The notes: generated from the sequence alone by a model not told the origin. Positions 1 through 8,276 are shown, counted from the first letter of the stretch. The stretch: DNA of 64,000 nucleotides from Bailinhaonella thermotolerans (GCF_003594875.1 NZ_QZEY01000009.1:62001-126000); one strand, 5' to 3'. Numbers and translations: made by a program.

Positions 1-713
1 CGTACGGCGTTGTCCAGGAGGTTGGCCAGGACCTGCGCCAGCAGCGCGGGGTCGGCGCGGATCGTGAGCGACCTGGGCGAGACGGCGCTGTAGATGGCCA
101 CGGCGTCGCCGGTCATCTCCGCCTCGCGCACGGCCTGGGCGCAGAGGGGTTCGAGCTCGACGGCCTCGGGCTCCAGCAGGGTCGCGCCGGAGTCCAGGCG
201 GGACAGGTCGAGGAGCTGGGTGACGAGCTTGCCCAGGCGCTCGGTCTGGGCCAGGGCGGTGCGCAGCGTGCCGGGGTCGGGCTTGGACACGCCGTCCACG
301 ACGTTCTCCAGCACGGCCTGGAGCGCGGTGATCGGGGTGCGCAGCTCGTGGCTGACGTTGGCCACCAGCTCGCGGCGCTGCCGGTCCACCTCGCCCAGGT
401 CGGCGGCCATCGAGTTGAAGGCGCGGGCCAGCTCGCCCACCTCGTCCCGCGACGTGGCCCGCACGCGCAGGCCGTACCGGCCGCGGGCGATGGTCTGGGC
501 GGCGGCGGCCATCTCGCGCAGCGGCTTGGTCATGCCCCGGGCCAGCACCTGCACCATGACCAGGCTGAGCAGGGCGGCGATCGCGACCCGGAAGGGGCCG
601 TCGAAGCCGAGGGCGTATCCGAGCTCGTTGACCACGAAGGCGGTGGCCACCGAGAGCAGGATGACCAGGCCCAGCTTGACCTTGATCCGGCCGAGGAAGT
701 CCAGGGGGCGCAT
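1..713 (-). CDS. Sensor histidine kinase, HAMP-HisKA type (3' end off the window)
   Basis: Membrane sensor kinase of an OmpR-type two-component pair. From the ATG at 713 the protein shows hydrophobic segments at about residues 12-36 and 42-58, a HAMP-like linker (about 60-110), then a HisKA dimerisation domain with the phospho-acceptor His at about residue 122 in the motif VSHELRTP. The start of an ATPase domain follows and is cut by the left edge. There is almost no extracytoplasmic loop between the two hydrophobic segments, so it probably senses a membrane or intracellular cue. The start shares one base with the stop of the regulator (TGATG), indicating translational coupling. The signal sensed cannot be told. 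Confidence 0.93.
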   Translation of the reverse strand, partial: MRPLDFLGRIKVKLGLVILLSVATAFVVNELGYALGFDGPFRVAIAALLSLVMVQVLARGMTKPLREMAAAAQTIARGRYGLRVRATSRDEVGELARAFNSMAADLGEVDRQRRELVANVSHELRTPITALQAVLENVVDGVSKPDPGTLRTALAQTERLGKLVTQLLDLSRLDSGATLLEPEAVELEPLCAQAVREAEMTGDAVAIYSAVSPRSLTIRADPALLAQVLANLLDNAV

Positions 714-1411
714 CAGGAGGGCCCCTTCGACAGGGCGTAACCGACGCCGTGGACGGTGCGCACGACCTCGGGGCCGAGCTTGCGGCGCAGCGCGCGGACG
801 TGACTGTCCACGGTGCGGGTGGCGGCGGCCTCGGTGAAGCCCCAGATGTCGGACAGGAGGCGTTCGCGCTCGTAGACCTGGCCGGGGCGCTCGGCCAGGC
901 GGCGTAGCAGGTCGTACTCGGTGCGGGTCAGGTGGACCTCCTCGCCGTGGAACAGCACGCGCCGCTCGGCCGTGTCGATCTCCACCGGCCCGACCCGGAT
1001 CGTGCTGTCCTCCTGGGCGAGCTGCGAGGCCCGCTGCACCCGCCGCAGCAGCGCGTGCGTGCGCGCGACCAGCTCGCGCATGCTGAACGGCTTGGTCATG
1101 TAGTCGTCGGCGCCCACCCCCAGCCCGACGAGCAGGTCGGTCTCCTCGGCGAGCGCGGTCAGCATGAGCACCGGCACCGGGCGGGCCGCCTGGAGCCTGC
1201 GGCACACCTCCACCCCGTCGATGCCGGGCAGCAGCCGGTCCAGGATCACCGCGTCGGGCTCGAAGGCGTCGAACGCGGCGAGCGCCGTCTCGCCGTCCGC
1301 GGCGACCCGCACCTCGAACCCTTCGGCGGCCAGCCGCGTGTGGACGGCGGCGGCGATGGTGGCGTCGTCCTCGACGACGAGTACGCGCTTTCGGGGGACT
1401 TGACCTGCCAT
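713..1411 (-). CDS. OmpR/PhoB-family response regulator
   Basis: DNA-binding partner of the downstream kinase. A receiver domain (about residues 9-120) has the acidic pair ED near residue 15, the phospho-acceptor Asp at about 58 (VILDRL) and the conserved Lys in the YMTKPF motif. A C-terminal winged-helix domain ends in the typical VRTVHGVGY motif. The frame could open as far upstream as 1519, but that extension is Arg/Pro-rich and unlike the family; ATG 1411 (MAGQVPRK) begins just before the first receiver strand and gives 232 residues, the normal length. It lies first in the two-gene unit and overlaps the kinase start by one base. Confidence 0.95.
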   Translation of the reverse strand: MAGQVPRKRVLVVEDDATIAAAVHTRLAAEGFEVRVAADGETALAAFDAFEPDAVILDRLLPGIDGVEVCRRLQAARPVPVLMLTALAEETDLLVGLGVGADDYMTKPFSMRELVARTHALLRRVQRASQLAQEDSTIRVGPVEIDTAERRVLFHGEEVHLTRTEYDLLRRLAERPGQVYERERLLSDIWGFTEAAATRTVDSHVRALRRKLGPEVVRTVHGVGYALSKGPS

Positions 1412-1659
1412 GGCACGCAGCCTAGGGGCCGCGGGTGCAGAGGTCCCGGGGGAGATGTTCAGGTTTTGTGGAGTCCGGCGGACATTTCCCGTCTTCGCGC
1501 TGGAACCGGGGACGCGCACCGGGCGTTGCGATGGGTGGAGGGTGTGCCCGCGAGGGGTCCGGGATCATTGGGGGATGTCCCTGACCCCTCCGGGCGTCCT
1601 CCTGGCGGAGAATGAACGCAGGGGGGCGGCTCCGCCCCCGTGAACGGAGGGTTCGTCCA

Positions 1660-1851
1660 ATGTCGCCGGTCGCCAAGTACGCCCTGGGGGCGGGAGCGGT
1701 CGCGCTCGTCTCCTGGTTCCTCTTCCCCAACCTGATCGCGCTCCTGATCACGGCCGGCCTCGTCGCGGCCCCCGTCGTGGCCTACTTCATGCTCGACGAG
1801 TCCCAGCGCGCCCGCCTCAAGCGCGTGCGGCGCCGCCAGCTCGGCCGCTGA
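1660..1851 (+). CDS. Small two-helix membrane protein
   Basis: A 63-residue protein that I do not recognise. The start at ATG 1660 has a GGAGG Shine-Dalgarno sequence about ten bases upstream. Two hydrophobic helices (about residues 5-22 and 23-44) are followed by a highly basic cytoplasmic tail (KRVRRRQLGR). It is transcribed away from the two-component pair on its left and ends directly before a strong stem-loop terminator, so it is probably a single-gene unit. No catalytic residues are visible. Confidence 0.75.
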   Translation: MSPVAKYALGAGAVALVSWFLFPNLIALLITAGLVAAPVVAYFMLDESQRARLKRVRRRQLGR

Positions 1852-1858
1852 ACGCGGC

Positions 1859-1889
1859 ACGGCCCGTCACCTCTCCGGTGACGGGCCGT
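1859..1889 (+). terminator. Strong intrinsic-type terminator
   Basis: A perfect 13-bp stem (ACGGCCCGTCACC with its complement) and a 5-nt loop, followed by TTGTTT, lies 7 bases past the stop of the small membrane protein. The T-rich tail is on the plus strand. Confidence 0.85.
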
Positions 1890-1891
1890 TT

Positions 1892-2021
1892 GTTTCCTCG
1901 GTCGTACGGCTCGCGCCGCCGGTGCCGCCGGCGCGCCGCCGTACGGCTCACGCGGCAGCCGCGGCTCACGCGGCCGGTACGGCTCACGCGGACGTGCGGG
2001 CGGGGGCGCGGCGAGCTCCGG
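1892..2021. repeat. GC-rich spacer with repeated GTACGGCTC(ACGCGG) units
   Basis: A gene-free spacer that contains at least three copies of GTACGGCTC, two of them extended to GTACGGCTCACGCGG. The same unit recurs in the spacer at 13879-13924. No gene or promoter is visible. Confidence 0.55.
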
Positions 2022-2351
2022 TCAGGCCGTGCCCTCGGCGGTGGCCGCGGCCCCGTCCTCGGCGAGCGCGCGGGCGGTGACCTTGCGCTCGATGACGAAG
2101 GACAGGAACGGGATCGTGCCGGCGATCAGCACGCCCACGATGTAGATCCAGGACCAGCGGGCCTTCAGGCCGAGGTTCAGCGCGGCCAGCAGGTAGACGG
2201 CGTACAGGAAGCCGTGGACCGGGGCCACGATCGCGATCATGCCTTCCTGGCCCAGGCCGTACTTCAGCACCATCGCGACGACGAGCAGCAGCAACATCAC
2301 GCCGACGATGTAGGCGAGGATTCGGAACGGCTTCAGCGCGGATCGCAGCAT
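2022..2351 (-). CDS. DUF3817-type integral membrane protein
   Basis: A 109-residue protein with three predicted membrane helices (about residues 10-32, 41-60 and 66-88) and the motif HGFLYAVYL in the second helix, which is typical of DUF3817 (YdzA-like) proteins of actinobacteria. The function is unknown. The ATG at 2351 is preceded by a GAGG-type ribosome site. It lies downstream of SURF1 on the same strand across a 124-bp gap, an arrangement that may be functional since both sit in the membrane, but no direct link is visible. Confidence 0.85.
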   Translation of the reverse strand: MLRSALKPFRILAYIVGVMLLLLVVAMVLKYGLGQEGMIAIVAPVHGFLYAVYLLAALNLGLKARWSWIYIVGVLIAGTIPFLSFVIERKVTARALAEDGAAATAEGTA

Positions 2352-2475
2352 CGGGAGGCACCTCGTTCGGGGTTATGACACCTCACGATATCCGGGCCGG
2401 GCACCGGTCCGTGACTCGCCTCCGCATGTCAGCGCGGTGCGGCGGCGAGCAGCGCGGGGTCAGGCCGGCGCGGGG

Positions 2476-3273
2476 TCAGGCCGGCGCGGGTGCCTGCGGC
2501 TGTGCCCCCTCGGCCCCCTCGGCCTCCCCCGGCTCCCCGGCCTCCCCGGCCCGCTCGCGCGCGGCGGCCTGGCGCACGGCGTCGCGGACGAAGTGGAACC
2601 ACATGTAGACGGCGAACAGGCCGAAGATCCACCACTGGGCGGCGTAGGCGAGGTTGCGCCAGTTGAAGGAGGCGATCTCGGCCGGGGGCAGGACCTGGAC
2701 CGGGGCGCGGGCGGCCTGGTCGGCGACGAAGCCGTCGCGGACGGGCACGCCGGGCCAGAGGTTGACCAGCTCGCCGGTGGAGACCGAGTAGACCTGGCCG
2801 GGCGGCAGGGCCCCCTTGCGCCGCACGGTGTCGGTGGGCTCGGACGGCTGGAGCCGCCCGGTGACCGTGACCCGCCCGGACGGCACCGCCACCGAGGGGT
2901 CCCGGGCGTCGGCGACCCAGCCGCGCACGATCGGCATCATCGAGCCGTCGGACAGCCGGAGCGGGGTCAGGATCCAGTAACCGTCGCCGGGGTTGCCCGG
3001 CTTGACCGAGCGGTTGGCGACGAGGAGCTGCCGGTCGGCGACGTATTCGCCGGTGGCCGTGACCCTGCGGCCGACGCCGTCCTTCAGCATGGCCTGGCCG
3101 ACCTTGCTGAGCTGGGTGACCGCCACGGGCGCGGGGTCGGTGTCCACCGCGGCCTGCCCGGAGTCCTCGAAGCGCCCGAGCTGCCAGTTGCCGAGCAGGG
3201 TGAACGACACGAGCACCCCGATGACCGCCACGTGCAGGCCGAGCAGGCGGAGGGAGAACAGGGTGCGCAGCAT
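2476..3273 (-). CDS. SURF1-family cytochrome oxidase assembly protein
   Basis: Membrane protein of the SURF1 family, which helps assemble haem-copper cytochrome c oxidase. From ATG 3273 it has 265 residues: a first helix at about 8-26, followed at once by the family motif LGNWQLGR, a large extracytoplasmic domain containing VRGWV, and a second helix near residues 220-240 (QWWIFGLFAVYMW). The tail after it is rich in Ala, Glu and Gly. The longer frame to 3312 lacks family similarity, so the ATG at 3273, directly ahead of the first helix, was chosen. No other oxidase gene lies in the window. Confidence 0.92.
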   Translation of the reverse strand: MLRTLFSLRLLGLHVAVIGVLVSFTLLGNWQLGRFEDSGQAAVDTDPAPVAVTQLSKVGQAMLKDGVGRRVTATGEYVADRQLLVANRSVKPGNPGDGYWILTPLRLSDGSMMPIVRGWVADARDPSVAVPSGRVTVTGRLQPSEPTDTVRRKGALPPGQVYSVSTGELVNLWPGVPVRDGFVADQAARAPVQVLPPAEIASFNWRNLAYAAQWWIFGLFAVYMWFHFVRDAVRQAAARERAGEAGEPGEAEGAEGAQPQAPAPA

Positions 3274-3359
3274 GTCCTCCACGGTATCGGCCGGAGGGCG
3301 CGCCCGACACACGGGAGGGCGTGCTACCCCATCCCGGACTCCCTGGTTAAAGTCGGATC

Positions 3360-3539
3360 ATGTCCAATCCTGAGAACGATCCGGCGAAGAACACCCAGCA
3401 GTTCAAGGCCTTCGCCCAGCGCGGCGACGACGAGAAGCAGCCCCAGCGCGAGGGGCGGGTCGTGTTCATCACCGCCGGCATCTTCGCGGTCGTCATCGTC
3501 ATCGGGTTGATCTTCCTGTACATCTTCGTGCTGAGCTGA
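3360..3539 (+). CDS. Small single-pass membrane protein (59 aa)
   Basis: A short gene. ATG 3360 opens a frame of 59 codons: a charged, Gln- and Asp-rich amino half followed by one strongly hydrophobic helix (about residues 34-58, FITAGIFAVVIVIGLIFLYI) at the very end. The polar N-terminus with a C-terminal anchor suggests a tail-anchored type of membrane peptide. It is divergent from SURF1 with 86 bases between the starts, so the two may share a control region. The coding character (sensible amphipathic and hydrophobic partition, no rare residues) supports it as real. The function is unknown. Confidence 0.7.
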   Translation: MSNPENDPAKNTQQFKAFAQRGDDEKQPQREGRVVFITAGIFAVVIVIGLIFLYIFVLS

Positions 3540-3713
3540 CCGGCTCGCCCGCCGCGGCGTCCGCTCCGCCGCGCACCGCACCGCCGTACGCCCCAGGGGT
3601 CCGGCGGCATTCGGCGTTCGGGCGGCTTCCCCGGCCCCCGATCCGCCCCGGAACCTGGTAAGAAATCAAGAATTCCCGATAGTCCCCATACGTTCAACAA
3701 CACCCCCTTCGAG

Positions 3714-3736
3714 GCCCGTCACCCCAGGTGGCGGGC
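3714..3736 (+). terminator. Stem-loop terminator
   Basis: A 10-bp stem (GCCCGTCACC pairing with GGTGGCGGGC, one G-U pair) with a 3-nt loop and a following TTTCTCCGTTT. It could end transcription from the small membrane gene at 3360. Confidence 0.7.
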
Positions 3737-3781
3737 TTTCTCCGTTTCCACGGTCTCTCCGCCGGCGCCGCGCAAGATCAT

Positions 3782-3797
3782 TGTGAGCGGGTTCACA
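3782..3797. promoter_or_regulatory. Candidate CRP/GlxR-type site
   Basis: TGTGAGCGGGTTCACA fits the cAMP-receptor consensus TGTGA-N6-TCACA with perfect 5-bp arms. It lies 122 bases before the start of the flavin monooxygenase, a typical upstream position for activation by Crp in actinobacteria. This is a sequence match only. Confidence 0.5.
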
Positions 3798-3836
3798 GCC
3801 CGTCTCGTCTGGTCAATCCCGACTTGAGCCACTTAC

Positions 3837-3855
3837 ATTGGATGCGATGTCCAAT
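3837..3855. promoter_or_regulatory. Palindromic operator candidate before the monooxygenase
   Basis: ATTGGA-N7-TCCAAT, a 19-bp interrupted palindrome 64 bases upstream of the monooxygenase start. The size fits a dimeric TetR or MarR repressor site, but the cognate protein is not identified. The neighbouring XRE-type gene is one possibility. Confidence 0.5.
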
Positions 3856-3918
3856 AAGGCGTGAGCCGCGTCCTCCCTGCCGCGCAGTCCCCCGGTCCGG
3901 AACCCCTCAGGAGAGCGC

Positions 3919-5388
3919 ATGACCGTCACCACGGCCACCCCCGCCATCACGATCATCGGCTCCGGGTTCTCCGGGCTCGGCATGGCCATCAAGCTCAAGG
4001 AGGCCGGGTTCCACGACTTCGTCATCCTGGAGAAGGCGCCGGACCTGGGCGGCACGTGGCGGGAGAACGTCTATCCGGGCTGCGCCTGCGACGTGCCCTC
4101 GCACATGTACTCCTTCTCCTACGAGCTCAACCCCGACTGGTCCCGGATGTTCGCTCCGCAGCGGGAGATCTGGGACTACATGCGGCGCACGGCCGACAAG
4201 CACGACCTGCGCCGCCACCTGCGCTACGACGCCGAGGTCGTGGGCATCGAGTACGAGGACGAGACCCGCAAGTGGCACGTGTCCACCCGGGACGGGCGCG
4301 TGTTCGTGTCCAACGCGGTGGTGTCGGGGATCGGGGCGCTGCACGTCCCGTCGTACCCGACGATCCCGGGGATGGAGTCCTTCCGGGGGCGGGCCTTCCA
4401 CTCCTCGCGGTGGGACCACTCCTTCGACCTGACCGGCAAGCGGGTCGCGGTGATCGGCACCGGCGCGTCGGCGATCCAGTTCGTGCCGCGGGTGGCCGAG
4501 CGGGCCGCGCGGCTCACGGTCTTCCAGCGCACGCCCCCGTGGATCCAGCCCAAGCCGGACTTCCGGTTCCCCCGCGCCGCCCGGGCCGCGTTCCGCCGGG
4601 TGCCGGGGCTCGCCCGGGCGTTCCGGAACGGGATCTACTGGACGCTGGAGGCGCGGGCGCTGGGCTTCACGATCGACCCCAGGCTGATGAAGGTCCAGGA
4701 GATCGTGGCGCGCCGGCACATCGAGCGGCAGATCAAGGACCCCGAGCTGCGCCGCAAGGTCACCCCCGACTACACGATCGGCTGCAAGCGCATCCTGCTG
4801 TCCAGCGACTACTATCCCGCGCTCGCCAGGGACAACGTCGAGCTGGTGACCGACGGCGTCACCGAGATCCGCGAGCACTCGATCGTGGACGGGCAGGGCC
4901 GGGAGCACGAGGTGGACGCGATCATCTACGGCACCGGCTTCAAGGTCACCGACGCGCTGAACGAGCAGCGGATCGTGGGCCGGAACGGCGTCAAGATCCA
5001 GGACGCCTGGCGCGACGGCATCGAGGCGCACTACGGGATCTCGGTCTCCGGCTTCCCCAACCTGTTCCTGCTGCTCGGCCCCAACACCGGGCTGGGCCAC
5101 AACTCGGTCGTCTTCATGATCGAGTGCCAGGTCCGGTACGTCATGGAGTGCCTGCGGCTGCTGTCGAGGGAGAAGGCCCACGCCCTGGACGTACGGCAGG
5201 GCGCGCAGGACCGCTTCAACCGGCGCCTGCGGGAGCGGCTGGACCACCTCGTGTGGAACGAGGGCGGCTGCCGGAGCTGGTACCTCGACGAGAACGGCGT
5301 GAACCGCACGCTGTGGCCCGGCTTCACCTTCGAGTACTGGGCGCGCACCCGGAAGGTGAAGCCGCGGGCCTACGAGATCATCAGGTAG
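3919..5388 (+). CDS. Flavin-containing monooxygenase, Baeyer-Villiger type
   Basis: FAD- and NADPH-dependent enzyme expected to insert oxygen next to a ketone, or to oxidise N or S atoms. The 489 residues show an FAD-binding GxGxxG at 14-19, the motif GGTW near 44, the Baeyer-Villiger fingerprint FxGxxxHxxxW at 155-165 and a second nucleotide-binding GTGASA at 180-185. Length and order match class B flavoprotein monooxygenases. The substrate is open: cyclic ketones or steroids are known for the family, and the chromosome carries sterol genes at 30 kb, but no KstR-like box precedes this gene. Its stop abuts the stop of the convergent XRE-type gene with no base between. Confidence 0.93.
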   Translation: MTVTTATPAITIIGSGFSGLGMAIKLKEAGFHDFVILEKAPDLGGTWRENVYPGCACDVPSHMYSFSYELNPDWSRMFAPQREIWDYMRRTADKHDLRRHLRYDAEVVGIEYEDETRKWHVSTRDGRVFVSNAVVSGIGALHVPSYPTIPGMESFRGRAFHSSRWDHSFDLTGKRVAVIGTGASAIQFVPRVAERAARLTVFQRTPPWIQPKPDFRFPRAARAAFRRVPGLARAFRNGIYWTLEARALGFTIDPRLMKVQEIVARRHIERQIKDPELRRKVTPDYTIGCKRILLSSDYYPALARDNVELVTDGVTEIREHSIVDGQGREHEVDAIIYGTGFKVTDALNEQRIVGRNGVKIQDAWRDGIEAHYGISVSGFPNLFLLLGPNTGLGHNSVVFMIECQVRYVMECLRLLSREKAHALDVRQGAQDRFNRRLRERLDHLVWNEGGCRSWYLDENGVNRTLWPGFTFEYWARTRKVKPRAYEIIR

Positions 5389-6351
5389 CTAGTGCCATTC
5401 CCAGCGCACGCCGTGGACCCCCGGTCTCGCGTCCAGCTCCATGAGGTGGACCGAGTGCCAGTTGTCCGGGCGCAGCTCGCGCACGTCCTCGACCGCCGCC
5501 CCGATGTCCGGGCGAAACGTCCGGTAGCAGCGGGGCGGCACGGCGGCCGGGTCGAAGCGCACCTGGAGGAGGTACTCCCGCGCCGGGAACCGGAAGCCGC
5601 GGTGGTACTCCACGGCGGCCGGCCCGGGGCGTTCGTACCAGAAGGAGTACTCCAGGACGTACGTCTCCCCGCTCGTGAGCGGCCGGTCGAAGAGCACCTC
5701 CAGGGCGATCAGGCCGGCGCGCTCGTCGGTGCGCACCCGCCCCGCCCTGGCGTACTCCACGCGCCAGCCGTCCGGCAGCATGCCGTGCGGGTTGTGGTGG
5801 ATGGCCACGAAGCGGTCCACCCCGTCGGACAGGGCGCGCACGACCATGCGGCTGTGCGCCCCCCGCTCCTCGCGGAAGGGACCGACCGTGTAGTACTCGT
5901 GGTGGCTCAGGGTGGCGAGTTGCCCGTCGACCGGGTTCTCGATCTTCTGGAGCAGATCGCCGAGGCTGGCGTGGACCGGGCAGACCTCACGGTAGGTGAG
6001 CGCGCCGGGCACGCGTTTGAGCCAGCGCCCGCGTGGACGCCGCGGTCCGAGCAGCATCACCAGCGACTCCTCGGGCAGTCCGAGGATCTCCTCCAGGGCG
6101 CGCACGGCTCGCAGGGAGTCGTGGCGCTCCGGACGGCAGCGCCCCCGCTGCCAGTAGCTGAGGCTGGCCATGCTGACGGCGACGCCGCGTTCGAGCAGGC
6201 GTGCGTGGAGGCGTTCCAGGCTGAGGCCCCGCGCCTGGATCGCGAGTTGGAGTGCCCGGCTGAACGGACCCGCGCGCAGCGCGTCCTCCAGCTCGGGCCG
6301 CAGGGTGTCGCGTCGACTTGATGCCCCCGTGAGCTGTACCTGTTGTGGCAT
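5389..6351 (-). CDS. XRE-like helix-turn-helix regulator with actinobacterial C-terminal domain
   Basis: A 320-residue protein. The N-terminal third (about residues 40-100) looks like an XRE-type helix-turn-helix: SLERLHARLLERG, then SMASLSYWQRGRCRPER. The remaining 200 residues resemble the conserved tail of a regulator family common in actinomycetes, rich in aromatic beta-strand motifs (HHEYYTVGPFREE, YVLEYSFWYE). This tail has no known ligand. ATG 6351 is preceded by AGGA six bases upstream and is preferred over the ATG at 6438, whose extension has no support and would run through the inverted repeat at 6376-6449. The gene is convergent with the monooxygenase. Confidence 0.8.
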   Translation of the reverse strand: MPQQVQLTGASSRRDTLRPELEDALRAGPFSRALQLAIQARGLSLERLHARLLERGVAVSMASLSYWQRGRCRPERHDSLRAVRALEEILGLPEESLVMLLGPRRPRGRWLKRVPGALTYREVCPVHASLGDLLQKIENPVDGQLATLSHHEYYTVGPFREERGAHSRMVVRALSDGVDRFVAIHHNPHGMLPDGWRVEYARAGRVRTDERAGLIALEVLFDRPLTSGETYVLEYSFWYERPGPAAVEYHRGFRFPAREYLLQVRFDPAAVPPRCYRTFRPDIGAAVEDVRELRPDNWHSVHLMELDARPGVHGVRWEWH

Positions 6352-6375
6352 CGAAGTCCTCTGTGACGAGAGTGC

Positions 6376-6449
6376 GCCCGCCGGATTTGTCTGGATTCTT
6401 GCCTGTTCAGCAAATTGAATCCTTTGAGATAACAGCACATCCGGCGGGC
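6376..6449 (-). promoter_or_regulatory. Nested inverted repeat upstream of the XRE-like gene
   Basis: Outer arms GCCCGCCGGAT and ATCCGGCGGGC (11 bp, perfect) enclose 52 bases, inside which GGATTC (6393-6398) and GAATCC (6417-6422) form a second, concentric pair. The element covers -25 to -98 relative to the ATG at 6351 and is AT-richer in the centre. It could be an RNA structure in the leader or two operator half-sites around the promoter, as in an autoregulated gene. Confidence 0.5.
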
Positions 6450-6528
6450 CTCGTCGAGATGACTTCCTCGCTTTGCGGGATTTAACGGATTTTGTATCGT
6501 TCCGATGCCCGTATGGTCTGTCCGCATC

Positions 6529-7878
6529 TCAGAAGGTGAGGTTCCAGGCGTCGATGTAGCCGCTGTCGTTGACCGACACGTCGGCGGCGCGCAGCCGCCA
6601 CACCCCGTTGGCGACCTCGGCCGACGCGTCCACGGTGTACGTCTCGTGCAGGATGTCGCCGTCGTCGTCCGGGTCGGGGCCCTTCATCCGGTAGGCCGTC
6701 CCGTCCGGCGCGACCAGGTCGAGCGTGACGTCGCCGATCCAGGTGTGGTGCACGTCCACGTACACCGACAGCCGGCTCGGCGCGTTCCCCGGCACCCCGG
6801 AGACGGTGATCGGCGACTCCACCTGACCCTGGTCCGGGATGGTGTGGTTCGTCGTGTTCTCGAAGTACCGGCCGTCCTCGGGGCCGTAGTTCCGCAGCAG
6901 CCCGCGCACGCCGACGCTGGTCCCGCCGCGCCGGGCGCCCCCGCCGTACGCCGAGGAGCCCTCGTAGTAGGTCCAGCCGCCGATGACCTTGTCCTGGAGC
7001 GGGACGAACGAGCCGCCCTGTTTGAGGCCGAAGTGGACGTGGTTGCTGCCGGCCGACCCGCCGCACGGGATGCGCGTGCTGGTCATCCCGAGGTACGCGC
7101 CCATGGCGACCTGCGTCCCGTTGGGCCGGATCTCCTGCGCGAGGTGGTAGTACTCCGTGGTCCAGCCGTTGTCGTGGATGATCCGGATGTGCCCGCCGTT
7201 CCCGCAGATCCAGTACGCCCGGCCGGACTGCGCCGCGAGCACCTCGTAGCTGCCGGAGCCGAAGGTCTTGTTCAGGTCGATCGAGCTCCACGGCCGGGGC
7301 TGCCCGCTCCACCCGTGCGGCCCACCGACGATCGCCCAGCTCTCGCCCACGGGGTACGGCAGGGACAGGCCGGTGGGCACCGCCGCCGCGTTCCGCGCGT
7401 GGTTCTCGAACGTGCGCTTCTCCCCCGCGCTCACGACGCTCTCCGGCGCCGTCTTCACCAGGGCCGCGAACTCCGCGCTCCCTTCGAGCCCGACGGTCCA
7501 CGTCCCGCCCTGCCGCCGGGCGGTGAACAGCCACCCGTCCGGCGCGGCGTGCGCCCCGCGCGCCACCGTCAGCACCCCGGACCCGAAGGCCCAGTCCCCC
7601 GCCGCCCGCTGCACGTTCACCTGCGTCTCACGCCCGGCCGCCACCAGGGTCCGCGCGGACTGGCCGGAGGCCGCCAGCATCGCCCCCACGACCGCGTCCT
7701 CCAGCCCCCGCGCGCTCCGCCCGGCCTCCGCCGCGCCCGCCGCCCCGCTCCCGGCCTGCGCCGCCACGTCGTCCCCCGCGTACGCCGTCGCGGTCCCGGC
7801 GTACGCCGGGGGCCCCGCCGTCCCGGCGAGCAGGCATGCCCCGAGCACGGCGGCAGCCGTACGCCCTCGCAATCCCAT
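6529..7878 (-). CDS. Secreted M23-family peptidase with C-terminal P (proprotein convertase) domain
   Basis: Exported protein of 449 residues. A signal peptide (Arg-rich start, hydrophobic core, cut near residue 27) is followed by an Ala-rich linker and a region of unknown fold. An M23 (LytM-type) metallopeptidase-like domain occupies about 165-330; its HVHFGL motif carries the zinc-binding HxH, and HIRIIHDNGWTTEYYHL is the usual strand. The last 110 residues match a P/Homo B domain (DVHHTWIGDVTLDLVAPDGT), normally found behind subtilisin-like proteases. Start ATG 7878 has GGGAG upstream; the frame to 8037 adds an unlikely N-terminus. It may cut peptidoglycan or, given the context, other extracellular peptides. 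Confidence 0.88.
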   Translation of the reverse strand: MGLRGRTAAAVLGACLLAGTAGPPAYAGTATAYAGDDVAAQAGSGAAGAAEAGRSARGLEDAVVGAMLAASGQSARTLVAAGRETQVNVQRAAGDWAFGSGVLTVARGAHAAPDGWLFTARRQGGTWTVGLEGSAEFAALVKTAPESVVSAGEKRTFENHARNAAAVPTGLSLPYPVGESWAIVGGPHGWSGQPRPWSSIDLNKTFGSGSYEVLAAQSGRAYWICGNGGHIRIIHDNGWTTEYYHLAQEIRPNGTQVAMGAYLGMTSTRIPCGGSAGSNHVHFGLKQGGSFVPLQDKVIGGWTYYEGSSAYGGGARRGGTSVGVRGLLRNYGPEDGRYFENTTNHTIPDQGQVESPITVSGVPGNAPSRLSVYVDVHHTWIGDVTLDLVAPDGTAYRMKGPDPDDDGDILHETYTVDASAEVANGVWRLRAADVSVNDSGYIDAWNLTF

Positions 7879-8276
7879 GACGCGCTCCCTTCGCCCGACG
7901 GGCGGCGCCCGCCCGTCGCCCCGCAGCGTCCCCGCGCCCGCCACCAGCGACAAGAGCCCTGTTGACACCTGAGCCAATAAAGTGAAGGCGCGACGCCCTC
8001 CACTCCCCGCAGGCTCGGCCGCCCCCCGCCTGATCACGCCCTCCGCACCGCGCTCGCCTCCTCCCGGCCCCCTCCGTCACCTCCGCTCTGATGTTTCAAG
8101 GACTTGAAAGCCCCAATTCCCTGAAGACGAGGATCGGCGGCAGGCCGCTTCCACGTCTCGCCACGTGAAAGCGGCTCAGGGCGGCGCGGGCGGCTTCCGG
8201 GTCCGCCTCGGGCGTTCCGAGGGCGGCGTGGGTGAGGCTCACCCCGTGTCTCGGGGTGAGCCTCGCGGGGGCGGGG
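7879..8276. other. Gene-free region between the M23 peptidase and gamma-glutamyltransferase
   Basis: About 400 bases without a supported gene. The left part is the promoter side of the peptidase and includes a short AT-rich tract (7970-7985). An imperfect 13-bp stem-loop (8144-8156 with 8163-8175, one mismatch) and a perfect stem-loop at 8234-8264 lie towards the right end. Nothing else is visible. Confidence 0.6.
8234..8264 (-). terminator. Stem-loop terminator behind gamma-glutamyltransferase
   Basis: A perfect 13-bp stem (GAGGCTCACCCCG with its complement) and a 5-nt loop lies 13 bases past the stop of the gamma-glutamyltransferase gene. No U-run follows, which is common in actinobacterial terminators. 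Confidence 0.7.

Larger units (their letters stand above)
3540..3918. other. Gene-free region ahead of the monooxygenase gene
   Basis: This 379-base stretch holds no convincing gene. It contains a stem-loop terminator (3714-3736), a CRP-like palindrome (3782-3797), a second palindrome (3837-3855) and a locally AT-richer part around 3660-3700. The second half is best read as the regulatory region of the following flavin monooxygenase. Confidence 0.7.
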
